A stretch of DNA of 16,829 nt from Bacteroidota bacterium (GCA_023433225.1 JAEZDQ010000141.1:1-16829), one strand, 5' to 3'. Shown: positions 7,011 through 14,564, counted from the first letter of the stretch. Notes: a model not told the origin generated them from the letters alone. Numbers and translations are program-made.

Positions 7011-7044
7011 CAAATGTAAATATTATTTTGATAGGTCTCCCAAA
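7011..7044 (-). promoter_or_regulatory. Candidate promoter for catalase
   Basis: Read on the - strand, TACATTTG (7018-7011) fits the Bacteroidota -7 consensus TAnnTTTG exactly. A TTTG at 7044-7041 stands 22 nt upstream as a -33 element, slightly longer than the preferred 19. A start near 7005 would give a leader of about 97 nt carrying the inverted repeats. Confidence 0.55.
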
Positions 7045-7103
7045 TTTCGGAAAAAATTGAAATGGAAAACCCTGATAATGCCGGAATTTCAATAAAAAAG
7101 CGG

Positions 7104-7583
7104 TTATTCTACCTTCATGTTTTGTTTGAGGTAATAAGCTTCGATGATTTCGGACATCGGGTAATCAAACCAATCGGTTTGTTTTTTTATTTTTAAATCT
7201 TGGTCGAGTTCGAGCAAAATCACGAAACGCATTTCCTCTACCGCACGGCTCCGGTAACTGTGTGCCATGAATTTGCCTTTGGCAACGATGGTTGAATCAT
7301 TGCTGATGATTTCATCGACTTGGACGGTTTCCGGATTGTTGAACCTGAAGTTGGGGTCGGACCAACCGTAAAAACTTTCATATAAAAACCGCGGATCGTC
7401 CGCTTCGGATTCGAAACCAATGTTTTCATAGTGGAAATCTTCGGCATAAAAGGAAACCATTTTGTCGATTTCTTTTCGTTTGGAATAAGTTTCAAAAAAC
7501 CGTTCGCCTATTTCCTTTGTTTTATTTTCGCCGCCGCAGGAAATGAAGCACCATGCCAGGCAGAGTAGAATCAGTTTTTTCAT
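7104..7583 (-). CDS. Lipoprotein with NTF2/SnoaL-like domain, unknown function
   Basis: A 159-residue protein with a lipoprotein signal peptide (MKKLILLCLAWCFISC, lipobox FISC, lipidated Cys at 16), then a mature domain of about 140 residues. The segment TKEIGERFFETYSKRKEIDKMVSFYAEDFHYENIG followed by beta-rich sequence (TVQVDEIISNDSTIVAKGKFMAHS) reads like a SnoaL/NTF2-fold domain, a cone-shaped pocket fold used by many unrelated enzymes and binding proteins. I see no catalytic signature that would assign a reaction. The start codon overlaps the stop of the preceding gene by one base (TGATG on the - strand), so translation is probably coupled. I see no clear terminator in the 195 bases between it and catalase. 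The domain call is from the look of the sequence. Confidence 0.8.
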   Translation of the reverse strand: MKKLILLCLAWCFISCGGENKTKEIGERFFETYSKRKEIDKMVSFYAEDFHYENIGFESEADDPRFLYESFYGWSDPNFRFNNPETVQVDEIISNDSTIVAKGKFMAHSYRSRAVEEMRFVILLELDQDLKIKKQTDWFDYPMSEIIEAYYLKQNMKVE

Positions 7584-7993
7584 CAGTCGGGGATTCTTTT
7601 TAAATATTCTTCATTTTGCGGATAAGTCGCGCTGTCGGTCAGTGCGACCCAAGTGTCGTTGTCCGAATAACCGTAAAACCTCACCGAAACTTTTCCGTTA
7701 TCGGGTTCCAGTTCAATGCTCGTTCCGTCGTTTAAGCGGGACCAACTTCCATGGATTCTTTTTCCGTTTTCTATGATTTCAAATGTGTCGCCGTCCAGTT
7801 TGAGTTCGATTTCATTGCCTTTTATTTTGCCTTTGAAGGTACCTTCGTATTCGATGGCGTCGGAATTCATCTGTGAGGTTTCTTCCATCCTTTCAATATC
7901 TGTCTCTGAAAGTTCACCTTCTATGGTTGTTTGTTTTTCGCCGCAGGACCATAAAATAATTCCTGAGCCTAAAAGCATGAGTATTTTTTTCAT
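7583..7993 (-). CDS. Small lipoprotein, possibly NlpE-like barrel domain
   Basis: A 136-residue protein with a lipoprotein signal (MKKILMLLGSGIILWSCGEK, lipobox LWSC, Cys17). A short acidic linker (ELSETDIERMEETSQMNSD) is followed by a beta-rich domain (YEGTFKGKIKGNEIELKLDGDTFEIIENGKRIHGSW...). The pattern YEGTF followed by alternating strands with EIELKL and GSW resembles the barrel of NlpE-type or META-like lipoproteins, but the CxxC of true NlpE is absent. It lies 61 bases downstream of the response regulator and overlaps the next lipoprotein by one base. The three may form an operon, although a separate promoter cannot be excluded. Function is unknown; cell-envelope location is likely. 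Confidence 0.8.
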   Translation of the reverse strand: MKKILMLLGSGIILWSCGEKQTTIEGELSETDIERMEETSQMNSDAIEYEGTFKGKIKGNEIELKLDGDTFEIIENGKRIHGSWSRLNDGTSIELEPDNGKVSVRFYGYSDNDTWVALTDSATYPQNEEYLKRIPD

Positions 7994-8054
7994 AATCTAA
8001 ATGGGTTTACACGAATTTTAACGGATGGATTTGGTATTTTAGTATGGATTTTAT

Positions 8055-9239
8055 TTATTTCTTGACAAACATTTCTACATCTTCTTTGGAAACGGGGTTG
8101 CCGCCTAAAATGATAAGGCGTTCCACTACATTTCTCAATTCCCGGATATTGCCCGTCCAGTCCAGTTTTTCTAATTCCGAAATGGCTTCCGCCGTAAAAT
8201 CTTTGGGTGCCATACCCGATGACTCTACAATCTGGACGGTAAAATGATTAACCAAATCGCCGATGTCTCCCCGGCGGTCATTCAAAGAAGGAACCTCGAT
8301 GACAATCACTGCCAAACGGTGGTACAAATCTTCCCGGAATTTCCCGTCTTCGATTTCCTTGCGCAAGTCTTTGTTGGTAGCTGCCAAGACACGTACATCG
8401 ACTTTGATTTCCTTGTCGCCACCGACGCGCGTAATTTTTCCCTCCTGCAATGCGCGCAGGACTTTTGCTTGCGCTGAAAGGCTCATATCTCCGATTTCGT
8501 CCAGAAAAATCGTTCCGCCGTGCGCCAGTTCAAATTTGCCTTCTTTGTCTTTGTGTGCCCCCGTGAAAGAGCCTTTAACATGGCCGAATAATTCGCTTTC
8601 AATCAATTCAGACGGAATTGCCGCGCAATTCACTTCTATCAATTGTTTGCGGTTACGCGAACTTTTTTCGTGGATATGGTGGGCAACCAGTTCTTTTCCG
8701 GTTCCGTTCGGGCCGGTAATCAAAACCCGTGCGTCGGTGTCGGCAACTTTGTCGATCATGTCTTGGATTTTCGCAAGGGCAGGAGAAGTTCCGACCATTT
8801 GGTATTGTTTGCCAACCTTTCTTTTAAGGGCTTTATTTTCGGTGGTAAGTTCTTTGTTTTTAGTGATTAAAACTTTTTTGTCCAAAGCGTTTCGCACTGT
8901 ACTCAAGAAACGGTTCAAATCGGGCGGTTTGGAAATGTAATCATAAGCGCCTTTTTTAATGCAGTCCACCGCGGTTTCAATATCGCCGTGACCCGAAATC
9001 ATCAGGAATGACAAATCGGGGTTGGCTTCCAAAGATTCAGCCAACACTTGGATACCGTCCTTTTTGGGCATTTTGATGTCGCAGATGATCAGGTCATAAT
9101 CATTTTCGGCAATCAGTTGGATGCCTGTTTCGCCGTCTTCGGCCAAGTCCACCTCATAGGATTTGTCTTCGTCCAGTAATATATTCTTGATTACATTGCG
9201 GATAGCGGCTTCGTCTTCTATGATGAGTATTTTTGACAT
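8055..9239 (-). CDS. Sigma-54-type response regulator without DNA-binding domain
   Basis: NtrC-like two-component regulator of 394 residues. The receiver domain (1-120) has the acidic residues E8/D9, phosphoacceptor D54 in LIICDIKMPKKDG, S82 and K104. A short coiled linker (about 121-145, KNKELTTENKALKRKVG) leads to the AAA+ domain (about 148-380). That domain has Walker A GPNGTGKE (176-183), the sigma-54 contact loop GSFTGA (223-228, where GAFTGA is usual), Walker B TIFLDEIGD (D247, E248) and FREDLYHRL. The protein ends at WTGNIRELRNVVERLIILGGNPVSKEDVEMFVKK, with no Fis-type helix-turn-helix. NtrC proteins normally run about 70 residues longer. HTH-less members of this length are, from memory, common in flavobacteria. 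It probably activates sigma-54 promoters from solution. No histidine kinase gene is adjacent, so it is an orphan here. Confidence 0.93.
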   Translation of the reverse strand: MSKILIIEDEAAIRNVIKNILLDEDKSYEVDLAEDGETGIQLIAENDYDLIICDIKMPKKDGIQVLAESLEANPDLSFLMISGHGDIETAVDCIKKGAYDYISKPPDLNRFLSTVRNALDKKVLITKNKELTTENKALKRKVGKQYQMVGTSPALAKIQDMIDKVADTDARVLITGPNGTGKELVAHHIHEKSSRNRKQLIEVNCAAIPSELIESELFGHVKGSFTGAHKDKEGKFELAHGGTIFLDEIGDMSLSAQAKVLRALQEGKITRVGGDKEIKVDVRVLAATNKDLRKEIEDGKFREDLYHRLAVIVIEVPSLNDRRGDIGDLVNHFTVQIVESSGMAPKDFTAEAISELEKLDWTGNIRELRNVVERLIILGGNPVSKEDVEMFVKK

Positions 9240-9593
9240 TTGAATTTATTTAATTAAGGGTTTCAAATATAAGTTCAAATTGTGGGATAGGGAAATCAAA
9301 GGCCTCATTCTTTTTCAAGTAATTTGATTGGCATTAAACTTCCAAATTCCTCTAATATTAAATTAGAGAGGATGTTGAATGGAATAAAATCGCTTTTCCA
9401 ACTTATAGGAATCAAGTTAAAATTATTTCATCGGGCATTTCTCGCGGATTAAAAATTCCTGATTTTAGGTCTTGCTTGCTTAATCTGGTATTTTAATAAG
9501 GAAATATTCTACAAGGAAATGATGGGTATATTTGTGCTTTTAAATGGGAATAAAACCTTAGACTTAAATTATTTTAGAAAGAATTGTACTTTT

Positions 9594-9624
9594 TTTGCCA
9601 AATCAAAAAAACTTCCTACATTTG
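9594..9624 (+). promoter_or_regulatory. Promoter of the rpsH-rplQ operon
   Basis: TTTG (9594-9597) and TACATTTG (9617-9624) are separated by exactly 19 nt. This is a full match to the Bacteroidota consensus TTTG-N19-TAnnTTTG. Transcription should start near 9629, giving a leader of about 87 nt before rpsH. Confidence 0.85.
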
Positions 9625-9639
9625 CACGCCTAAATGTAT

Positions 9640-9694
9640 ACCAAGCCATTGGTTCATTTGGAAAGTTTAAGTTTAAAAGTAGGATTACATCCTA
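9640..9694 (+). promoter_or_regulatory. Two hairpins in the rpsH leader
   Basis: ACCAA (9640-9644) pairs with TTGGT (9649-9653) around a GCCA loop. TAGGAT (9680-9685) pairs with ATCCTA (9689-9694) around TAC. Both lie in the predicted leader, the second 21 bases before the rpsH start. Ribosomal operons are often controlled by a product binding such a leader; here S8, S5, L18 or others could be candidates. This is inference. Confidence 0.4.
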
Positions 9695-9715
9695 TACTGT
9701 AAAATAAACAAATTT

Positions 9716-10117
9716 ATGTACACAGACCCAATTTCAGATTATCTGACCCGTGTCAGAAATGCGATGCAGGCTGGCCACAAAGTAGTGGAAATCCCTGCAT
9801 CCAACCTTAAAAAGGAAATCACCAAAATTCTTTTTGAACAAGGTTACATCCTGAACTACAAGTTCGAGGAAACGGCCAACCACCAAGGTTCCATCAAAAT
9901 CGCTTTGAAATATGACAAGGCGACCAAAGAACCGGTTATTAAAAAACTGAAAAGGTATTCCCGTCCGGGTTTACGTCAGTACAAAGGCTCCAAAGAGCTT
10001 CCCAGAGTATTAAACGGTTTAGGAGTAGCGATTGTTTCTACTTCCAAAGGCGTGATGACCGACAAACAAGCCCGTCAGGAAAATGTGGGCGGTGAAGTTT
10101 TGTGTTTAGTTTATTAA
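9716..10117 (+). CDS. rpsH: 30S ribosomal protein S8
   Basis: Primary 16S rRNA-binding protein of the small subunit platform, 133 residues and complete. The N-terminus MYTDPISDYLTRVRNAMQAGH and the C-terminal signature GVAIVSTSKGVMTDKQARQENVGGEVLCLVY are typical. It is normally preceded by rplE and rpsN; here it is the first gene of the unit behind its own promoter. The leader is A-rich (AAATAAACAAATTT before ATG) and lacks a Shine-Dalgarno sequence, as usual in this phylum. In E. coli S8 is the autogenous repressor of the spc operon, which makes its first position here notable. Confidence 0.98.
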   Translation: MYTDPISDYLTRVRNAMQAGHKVVEIPASNLKKEITKILFEQGYILNYKFEETANHQGSIKIALKYDKATKEPVIKKLKRYSRPGLRQYKGSKELPRVLNGLGVAIVSTSKGVMTDKQARQENVGGEVLCLVY

Positions 10118-10136
10118 TCCTCAAAAGCAAGAGAAA

Positions 10137-10682
10137 ATGTCAAGAATAGGAAACGCAATCATCAACATGCCCGCCGATACTTCAATCGAATTGAAAGACG
10201 GAATCGTAACCGTAAAAGGGAAAAATGCCGAAATGACTCAACCGGTCAAAAAAGGGTTCGAACTCAAAATCGAAGACAACCAACTGACCGTAGTACGTCC
10301 TTCGGAATCAAAAGAAGACAAAGCTTTGCACGGATTGTATCGCTCGTTGATCAACAATATGTTGGTAGGTGTGACAACCGGTTTCACCAAACAATTGGAA
10401 CTCGTAGGTGTTGGTTACAGGGCTTCTAACCAAGGACAGCGATTGGACCTTTCACTGGGTTTTTCACATAATATCATTATGGAATTGCCTGCTGAAGTAA
10501 AAGTGGAAACCACCGCTGAAAAAGGTAAAAATCCGGTTATAACTTTAACCTCGCATGACAACCAGTTATTGGGAATGGTAGCGGCCAAAATCCGCTCATT
10601 CCGCAAACCGGAACCATACAAAGGAAAAGGAATTAAATTCGTAGGAGAAATATTGAGAAGAAAAGCAGGTAAATCTGCATAA
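10137..10682 (+). CDS. rplF: 50S ribosomal protein L6
   Basis: Large-subunit protein near the factor-binding site, 181 residues, with two similar alpha/beta domains. Typical start MSRIGNAIINMPADTSIELKDG. The C-terminal signature PEPYKGKGIKFVGEILRRKAGKSA matches the bacterial L6 end. It follows rpsH by 19 bases and precedes rplR by 16, in the standard spc order. No oddity seen. Confidence 0.98.
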   Translation: MSRIGNAIINMPADTSIELKDGIVTVKGKNAEMTQPVKKGFELKIEDNQLTVVRPSESKEDKALHGLYRSLINNMLVGVTTGFTKQLELVGVGYRASNQGQRLDLSLGFSHNIIMELPAEVKVETTAEKGKNPVITLTSHDNQLLGMVAAKIRSFRKPEPYKGKGIKFVGEILRRKAGKSA

Positions 10683-10698
10683 CATATAGAATCGAACA

Positions 10699-11046
10699 AT
10701 GGCACTATCAAAAACAGAAAAAAGACAAAAGATAAAAAGACGTGTTCGTCGTAATATCTTTGGAACCGCAGAAAGACCTCGTTTGTCAGTTTACCGTTCC
10801 AACAAAGAAATTTACGCTCAATTGGTTGACGATAATTCAGGGGTTACGTTGGCTTCTGCTTCTTCCAGAGAAGCCAAAGCAAGCGGAACAAAAACGGAAC
10901 AGTCAGCTGCAGTAGGAAAATTAATTGCTGAAAAAGCAAAATCAAAAGGAGTAGAAACAGTTGTATTTGACCGAAACGGTTTCATTTACCATGGCAGAAT
11001 CAAAGCTTTGGCAGACGGGGCAAGAGAAGGAGGTTTAAAATTCTAA
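10699..11046 (+). CDS. rplR: 50S ribosomal protein L18
   Basis: 5S rRNA-binding protein of the central protuberance, 115 residues. The basic N-terminus (MALSKTEKRQKIKRRVRRNIFG) is followed by RPRLSVYRSNKEIYAQLVDD and the C-terminal VVFDRNGFIYHGRIKALADGAREGGLKF, all diagnostic for L18. Complete and in the usual position between L6 and S5, with 12 bases to the next start. Confidence 0.98.
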   Translation: MALSKTEKRQKIKRRVRRNIFGTAERPRLSVYRSNKEIYAQLVDDNSGVTLASASSREAKASGTKTEQSAAVGKLIAEKAKSKGVETVVFDRNGFIYHGRIKALADGAREGGLKF

Positions 11047-11058
11047 GAAAAGAAAATC

Positions 11059-11583
11059 ATGTTAGGATATAAAAATATAGAAAAAGTAAAACCGGCCGGA
11101 ATCGAATTGACAGACCGTTTGGTAGGCGTACAACGTGTAACCAAAGTAACCAAAGGTGGACGTGCTTTCGGATTTTCTGCCATCGTAGTGGTGGGTGACG
11201 GAAAAGGCGTGGTAGGTTACGGATTGGGTAAATCAAAAGAAGTTGCTTCCGCGATTGCCAAGGCCGTAGAAGACGCAAAGAAAAATTTGGTAAGAATCCC
11301 GTTGGACGGGCATACCATCCCACATGAAATCGAAGCCCGTTACGGTGGAGGCCATGTGTTCTTGAGGCCCGCTTCACACGGTACCGGATTGATTGCCGGA
11401 GGTGCGGTTCGTGCGGTTCTTGAATCAGTGGGTATCCATGATGTATTGTCAAAGTCAAAAGGTTCTTCGAACCCACACAACGTGGTCAAAGCGACTTTCA
11501 AAGCTTTGTTGGATTTGAGAAGCGCGAATGTAGTTGCGCGTCAACGAGGAATTTCGGTAGGTAAAGTGTTCAACGGTAAATAA
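11059..11583 (+). CDS. rpsE: 30S ribosomal protein S5
   Basis: Small-subunit protein at the mRNA entry and decoding region, 174 residues. The S5 signature VTKGGRAFGFSAIVVVGDG lies at residues 30-48, followed by KGVVGYGLGKSKEVASAIAKAVEDA. The C-terminal part contains PASHGTGLIAGGAVRAVLESVG and ends VGKVFNGK. Complete; 8 bases separate its stop from rpmD. No deviation from flavobacterial S5 is evident. Confidence 0.98.
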   Translation: MLGYKNIEKVKPAGIELTDRLVGVQRVTKVTKGGRAFGFSAIVVVGDGKGVVGYGLGKSKEVASAIAKAVEDAKKNLVRIPLDGHTIPHEIEARYGGGHVFLRPASHGTGLIAGGAVRAVLESVGIHDVLSKSKGSSNPHNVVKATFKALLDLRSANVVARQRGISVGKVFNGK

Positions 11584-11591
11584 ACGGAAAG

Positions 11592-11768
11592 ATGAGTAAA
11601 GTAAAAGTAAAACAAGTACGTAGCGCAATCAACCGTGAAAAATCCCAAAAAGCGACTTTGGTAGCATTGGGTTTAAGAAAGTTGAACCAAGTCGTAGAAC
11701 ACGATTCTACACCGGCTATCGAAGGAATGATTAGAAAAGTACAACATTTAATTGAAGTTGAAAGGTAA
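11592..11768 (+). CDS. rpmD: 50S ribosomal protein L30
   Basis: A 58-residue protein found by translating the gap between rpsE and rplO: it starts MSKVKVKQVRSAINREKSQK, continues ATLVALGLRKLNQVVEHDST and ends with EGMIRKVQHLIEVER. The pattern KQVRSAI, TLVALGLRKLNQVVEH, GMIRKVQHL is that of bacterial L30, a small ferredoxin-like-fold protein of the large subunit. The ATG at 11592 and TAA at 11766-11768 give the normal length, and the position between S5 and L15 is the standard one. Confidence 0.97.
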   Translation: MSKVKVKQVRSAINREKSQKATLVALGLRKLNQVVEHDSTPAIEGMIRKVQHLIEVER

Positions 11769-11823
11769 TTTTTCTTAGGAGAAGTTTCATTCAAATCAAT
11801 CATTAAAATTCAAAATTTCGAAG

Positions 11824-12282
11824 ATGAAATTAAATAATTTAAAACCTGCTGCAGGTTCAGTTAAAAATAAATTCCGAAAGGGTAGAGGAGAAGGTAGTGG
11901 CAACGCCGGGACTTCCGGCCGAGGCCACAAAGGCCAGAAATCCCGTTCCGGAAACTCCAAGAAAATCGGTTTTGAAGGAGGTCAGATGCCTTTGCAGCGA
12001 CGTGTACCGAAATTCGGTTTCAAAAACATCAACCGCGTGGAATACAACGGAATCAATCTGGATGTGATCCAACAATTGGTAGATGACAAAAAGATTACCG
12101 ATACGCTTTCCAAAGAGATTTTGGTTCAACACGGTTTGGCACACAAAAACGATTTGATTAAAATCTTGGGCCGAGGCGAATTGAAGGCAGGTGTCAACAT
12201 CACCGCCGACAAATACACCAAAACCGCACAAGAGGCCATCGAAAAAGCCGGCGGAAAAGCAGAATTGGTAAACGCAAAGTAA
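11824..12282 (+). CDS. rplO: 50S ribosomal protein L15
   Basis: Large-subunit protein that threads a glycine- and arginine-rich arm through 23S rRNA, 152 residues. The arm GRGEGSGNAGTSGRGHKGQK followed by GFEGGQMPLQRRVPKFGF (roughly residues 20-67) is diagnostic. The C-terminal domain includes KILGRGELKAGVNITADKYTKTAQEAIEKAGG. It is followed 30 bases later by secY, the standard neighbour. Nothing unusual. Confidence 0.98.
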   Translation: MKLNNLKPAAGSVKNKFRKGRGEGSGNAGTSGRGHKGQKSRSGNSKKIGFEGGQMPLQRRVPKFGFKNINRVEYNGINLDVIQQLVDDKKITDTLSKEILVQHGLAHKNDLIKILGRGELKAGVNITADKYTKTAQEAIEKAGGKAELVNAK

Positions 12283-12312
12283 TTGAGTAATTAACACTGA
12301 GAGAATAAACAC

Positions 12313-13680
12313 ATGAAAGGGTTTATACAAACGATAAAAAATATCTGGAACATAAAGGAACTGCGGGAAAAGCTGATCATCACTTTTACATTTTTGATCA
12401 TCTACCGTTTTGGTTCTTATATTCCCCTTCCGGGTATTGATGTAAACGAAGTAACCAGATTGCTGGACGCGCAAGCGGATTCACAACAAGGGCTTTTAGG
12501 ATTGTTAAACTCTTTTACGGGAGGTTCGTTTAACCGGGCTTCTATTTTGGCTTTGGGAATCATGCCTTATATCTCTGCATCCATTGTGGTTCAGTTGATG
12601 GGGCTCGCGGTTCCTTATTTGCAAAAATTACAAAAAGACGGAGACAGCGGCCGCAAGAAAATCACCCAAATAACCCGTTGGCTGACCATCGCGATTTGTT
12701 TGGTTCAAGCGCCGGCTTATTTGACATTGTTACAAACCCAATTATTGACTTACAGCGGTGGGTTCCACTCTGCCTATCTTTTGGATCCCGGATCATTCTG
12801 GTTCATGGTTCCGGCCGTAATCATTTTGGTTACCGGAACAGTATTTACCATGTGGATGGGAGAAAAAATCACCGATCGCGGAATCGGAAACGGTATTTCC
12901 ATTTTGATCATGGTAGGTATTTTAGCCGATTTCCCGAGAGCCTTGCTCAACGCATTCGAATTGGATTCAACGGGCGGAATTTTCTTCTTGTTAGAAATCA
13001 TCGGATTGCTGGTTGTCATCATGCTTTGTGTATTGCTGGTACAGGCAGTGAGGAAGATTCCGGTGCAATATGTAAGAAGGGCGCAGGCCGGAAGCAGCAG
13101 TTACATGCGTTCCGTGACCGACTCGGTTCGTTCCTACATTCCTTTGAAAGTAAACGCTTCCGGGGTGATGCCGATTATCTTTGCCCAGGCAATCATGTTT
13201 TTACCCGCGACATTGGTCGGATTGGTAGCGGACGAGAGTTCCACTTGGATGGCTTTCTTCCAGAAAGTAGCCGATCCATTCTCATGGCAGCACAGCGTCA
13301 TTTTCGCCGTATTGATCATCGTCTTCACTTTCTTCTATACCGCGATTACCATTCCCGTAAACCAGATGGCGGATGACCTGAAAAGAAACGGAGGGATCAT
13401 TCCGGGAATCAAACCGGGGAAAGACACGGCAGATTATCTGGATGATATTTTGTCCAAAATCACATTCCCGGGTTCATTGTTCTTGGTATTCATTGCCGTC
13501 ATGCCGGCCATCGTAAACGTTTTGGGCGTAGACCAAAGCCTCGCAATGTTCTACGGAGGAACCTCTTTGCTGATTATGGTAGCGGTGATTTTAGATACGG
13601 TACAACAAATCAATACGTATTTATTGAACCATCATTATGATGGTTTGATGTCAACAGGTAGAACCAAAAATGTAGCTTAA
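12313..13680 (+). CDS. secY: Preprotein translocase subunit SecY
   Basis: Channel-forming subunit of the SecYEG translocon in the inner membrane, 455 residues with ten expected transmembrane helices. Landmarks are the first helix (IITFTFLIIYRFGSYIPLPGID), the plug region LLGLLNSFTGGSFNRASILALGIMPYISASI, the helix 5 motif MGEKITDRGIGNGISILI, and the cytosolic loop KIPVQYVRRAQAG. VNASGVMPIIFAQAI and the C-terminal LDTVQQINTYLLNHHYDGL are also present. It lies in the spc operon at its usual place after L15, with infA 7 bases downstream. Complete and ordinary. Confidence 0.98.
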   Translation: MKGFIQTIKNIWNIKELREKLIITFTFLIIYRFGSYIPLPGIDVNEVTRLLDAQADSQQGLLGLLNSFTGGSFNRASILALGIMPYISASIVVQLMGLAVPYLQKLQKDGDSGRKKITQITRWLTIAICLVQAPAYLTLLQTQLLTYSGGFHSAYLLDPGSFWFMVPAVIILVTGTVFTMWMGEKITDRGIGNGISILIMVGILADFPRALLNAFELDSTGGIFFLLEIIGLLVVIMLCVLLVQAVRKIPVQYVRRAQAGSSSYMRSVTDSVRSYIPLKVNASGVMPIIFAQAIMFLPATLVGLVADESSTWMAFFQKVADPFSWQHSVIFAVLIIVFTFFYTAITIPVNQMADDLKRNGGIIPGIKPGKDTADYLDDILSKITFPGSLFLVFIAVMPAIVNVLGVDQSLAMFYGGTSLLIMVAVILDTVQQINTYLLNHHYDGLMSTGRTKNVA

Positions 13681-13687
13681 AAAATAA

Positions 13688-13903
13688 ATGGCAAAACAAA
13701 AACATATAGAGCAAGACGGAACCATTATCGAAGCATTGTCAAACGCAATGTTCCGGGTGGAATTAGAGAACGGTCACATTGTAACTTCTCACATTTCCGG
13801 TAAAATGAGAATGCACTATATCAAACTATTACCGGGAGACAAGGTAAAACTTGAAATGTCGCCCTATGATTTAACAAAAGGAAGAATTACATACCGATAT
13901 TAA
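13688..13903 (+). CDS. infA: Translation initiation factor IF-1
   Basis: A 71-residue OB-fold protein that binds the ribosomal A site during initiation. The sequence IEQDGTIIEALSNAMFRVELENGHIVTSHISGKMRMHYIKLLPGDKVKLEMSPYDLTKGRITYRY is full-length IF-1. It starts 7 bases after secY. A 96-base gap then precedes rpmJ; it is AT-rich except for a short GC-rich patch near 13960-13981, in which I see no clear structure. Confidence 0.98.
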   Translation: MAKQKHIEQDGTIIEALSNAMFRVELENGHIVTSHISGKMRMHYIKLLPGDKVKLEMSPYDLTKGRITYRY

Positions 13904-13999
13904 GAATTAACTCCTCAAGATTTAATTTTTAATTCAAATTTTATAATTAAATACAAACGACTGGAGGCATAAAGCCGGAGCAAATCAAAAAGAGCAAAA

Positions 14000-14116
14000 A
14001 TGAAAATTAGAGCATCCATTAAAAAGAGAAGTGCTGACTGCAAGATTGTACGCCGCAAAGGTGTGCTTTTCGTGATTAACAAAAAGAACCCAAAATTTAA
14101 ACAAAGACAAGGTTAA
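14000..14116 (+). CDS. rpmJ: 50S ribosomal protein L36, zinc-free (C-minus) form
   Basis: A 38-residue protein: MKIRASIKKRSADCKIVRRK followed by GVLFVINKKNPKFKQRQG. It is too short for usual ORF cut-offs but unmistakable. The classical L36 zinc ribbon has three Cys and a His (positions 11, 14, 27 and 33). Here only C14 remains, with Ser11, Asn27 and Phe33, so it cannot bind zinc that way. From memory, this form is usual in flavobacteria. The stop lies 2 bases before rpsM. Confidence 0.97.
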   Translation: MKIRASIKKRSADCKIVRRKGVLFVINKKNPKFKQRQG

Positions 14117-14118
14117 TT

Positions 14119-14496
14119 ATGGCACGTATTTCAGGAGTAGATTTACCAAAAAACAAAAGAGGAGAAATAGGTTTGACCTATATCTACGGAATTGGTAAAA
14201 GCACAGCACAAAAGATATTGGCCGAAGCCAATGTTGACAAAGAGAAAAAAGTAAACGAATGGAACGATGATGAAATCAACGCAATCCGTTTGCAAATTAC
14301 TGAGAATTTCAAAGTGGAAGGAGAACTTCGCTCGGAAGTCCAATTGAACATCAAACGAATGATGGACATCGGATGCCAGCGCGGAATCCGTCACCGTCTT
14401 GGATTACCTTTAAGAGGGCAGAGAACCAAAAACAATTCCCGAACAAGAAAGGGTAGAAAGAAAACAGTTGCTAACAAGAAAAAAGCCACTAAATAG
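14119..14496 (+). CDS. rpsM: 30S ribosomal protein S13
   Basis: Small-subunit head protein contacting 16S rRNA, the large subunit and the P-site tRNA, 125 residues. It starts MARISGVDLPKNKRGEIGLTY and has the helix-two-turn-helix YGIGKSTAQKIL. It ends with the basic tail GCQRGIRHRLGLPLRGQRTK followed by NNSRTRKGRKKTVANKKKATK, which contains the S13 signature. First gene of the classical alpha operon, here only 2 bases after rpmJ. An unusual 95-base gap with an inverted repeat follows. Confidence 0.98.
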   Translation: MARISGVDLPKNKRGEIGLTYIYGIGKSTAQKILAEANVDKEKKVNEWNDDEINAIRLQITENFKVEGELRSEVQLNIKRMMDIGCQRGIRHRLGLPLRGQRTKNNSRTRKGRKKTVANKKKATK

Positions 14497-14508
14497 TAAT
14501 TCGTTTCT

Positions 14509-14564
14509 GGTTTTAAGTTTCAGGTTTCAAATCGCATTCGCATAGAAACAGGAAACATTAAGCC
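14509..14564. repeat. Imperfect inverted repeat in the rpsM-rpsK gap
   Basis: GGTTTTAAGTTTCAGGTTTC (14509-14528) and the reverse complement of 14545-14564 agree at 15 of 20 positions, around a 16-nt spacer. The sequence is built of TTTC/GAAAC and CAAACCT words of the kind scattered between flavobacterial genes. It lies in a 95-base gap inside the alpha operon, where neighbours are usually tens of bases apart or less. Confidence 0.55.

Larger units (their letters stand above)
9240..9715. other. Intergenic region between the divergent regulator and the rpsH operon
   Basis: 476 bases without a convincing gene. A 62-codon frame at 9519-9707 matches no family I know and spans the rpsH promoter. 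On the - strand a -7 box TATATTTG (9271-9264) with no good -33 element may serve the regulator. CTCTAAT (9350-9356) and ATTAGAG (9362-9368) form a 7-bp hairpin. TATATTTG at 9527-9534 is a further -7-like box without a -33. No trace of rpsN or rplE is visible. Confidence 0.7.

Noticed and set aside
8263..8940. 225-codon + strand frame opposite the response regulator
   Set aside because: Antisense shadow of the AAA+ coding region; no start context or domain.
9519..9707. 62-codon frame before rpsH
   Set aside because: It spans the consensus rpsH promoter and leader, shows no recognisable family and has no resemblance to rpsN. It is treated as non-coding.
13960..13985. GC-rich patch in the infA-rpmJ gap that looked like a Shine-Dalgarno or hairpin
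   Set aside because: GGAGG is over 30 bases from the rpmJ start, this phylum does not rely on Shine-Dalgarno pairing, and only a 3-bp GGC/GCC stem can be drawn.
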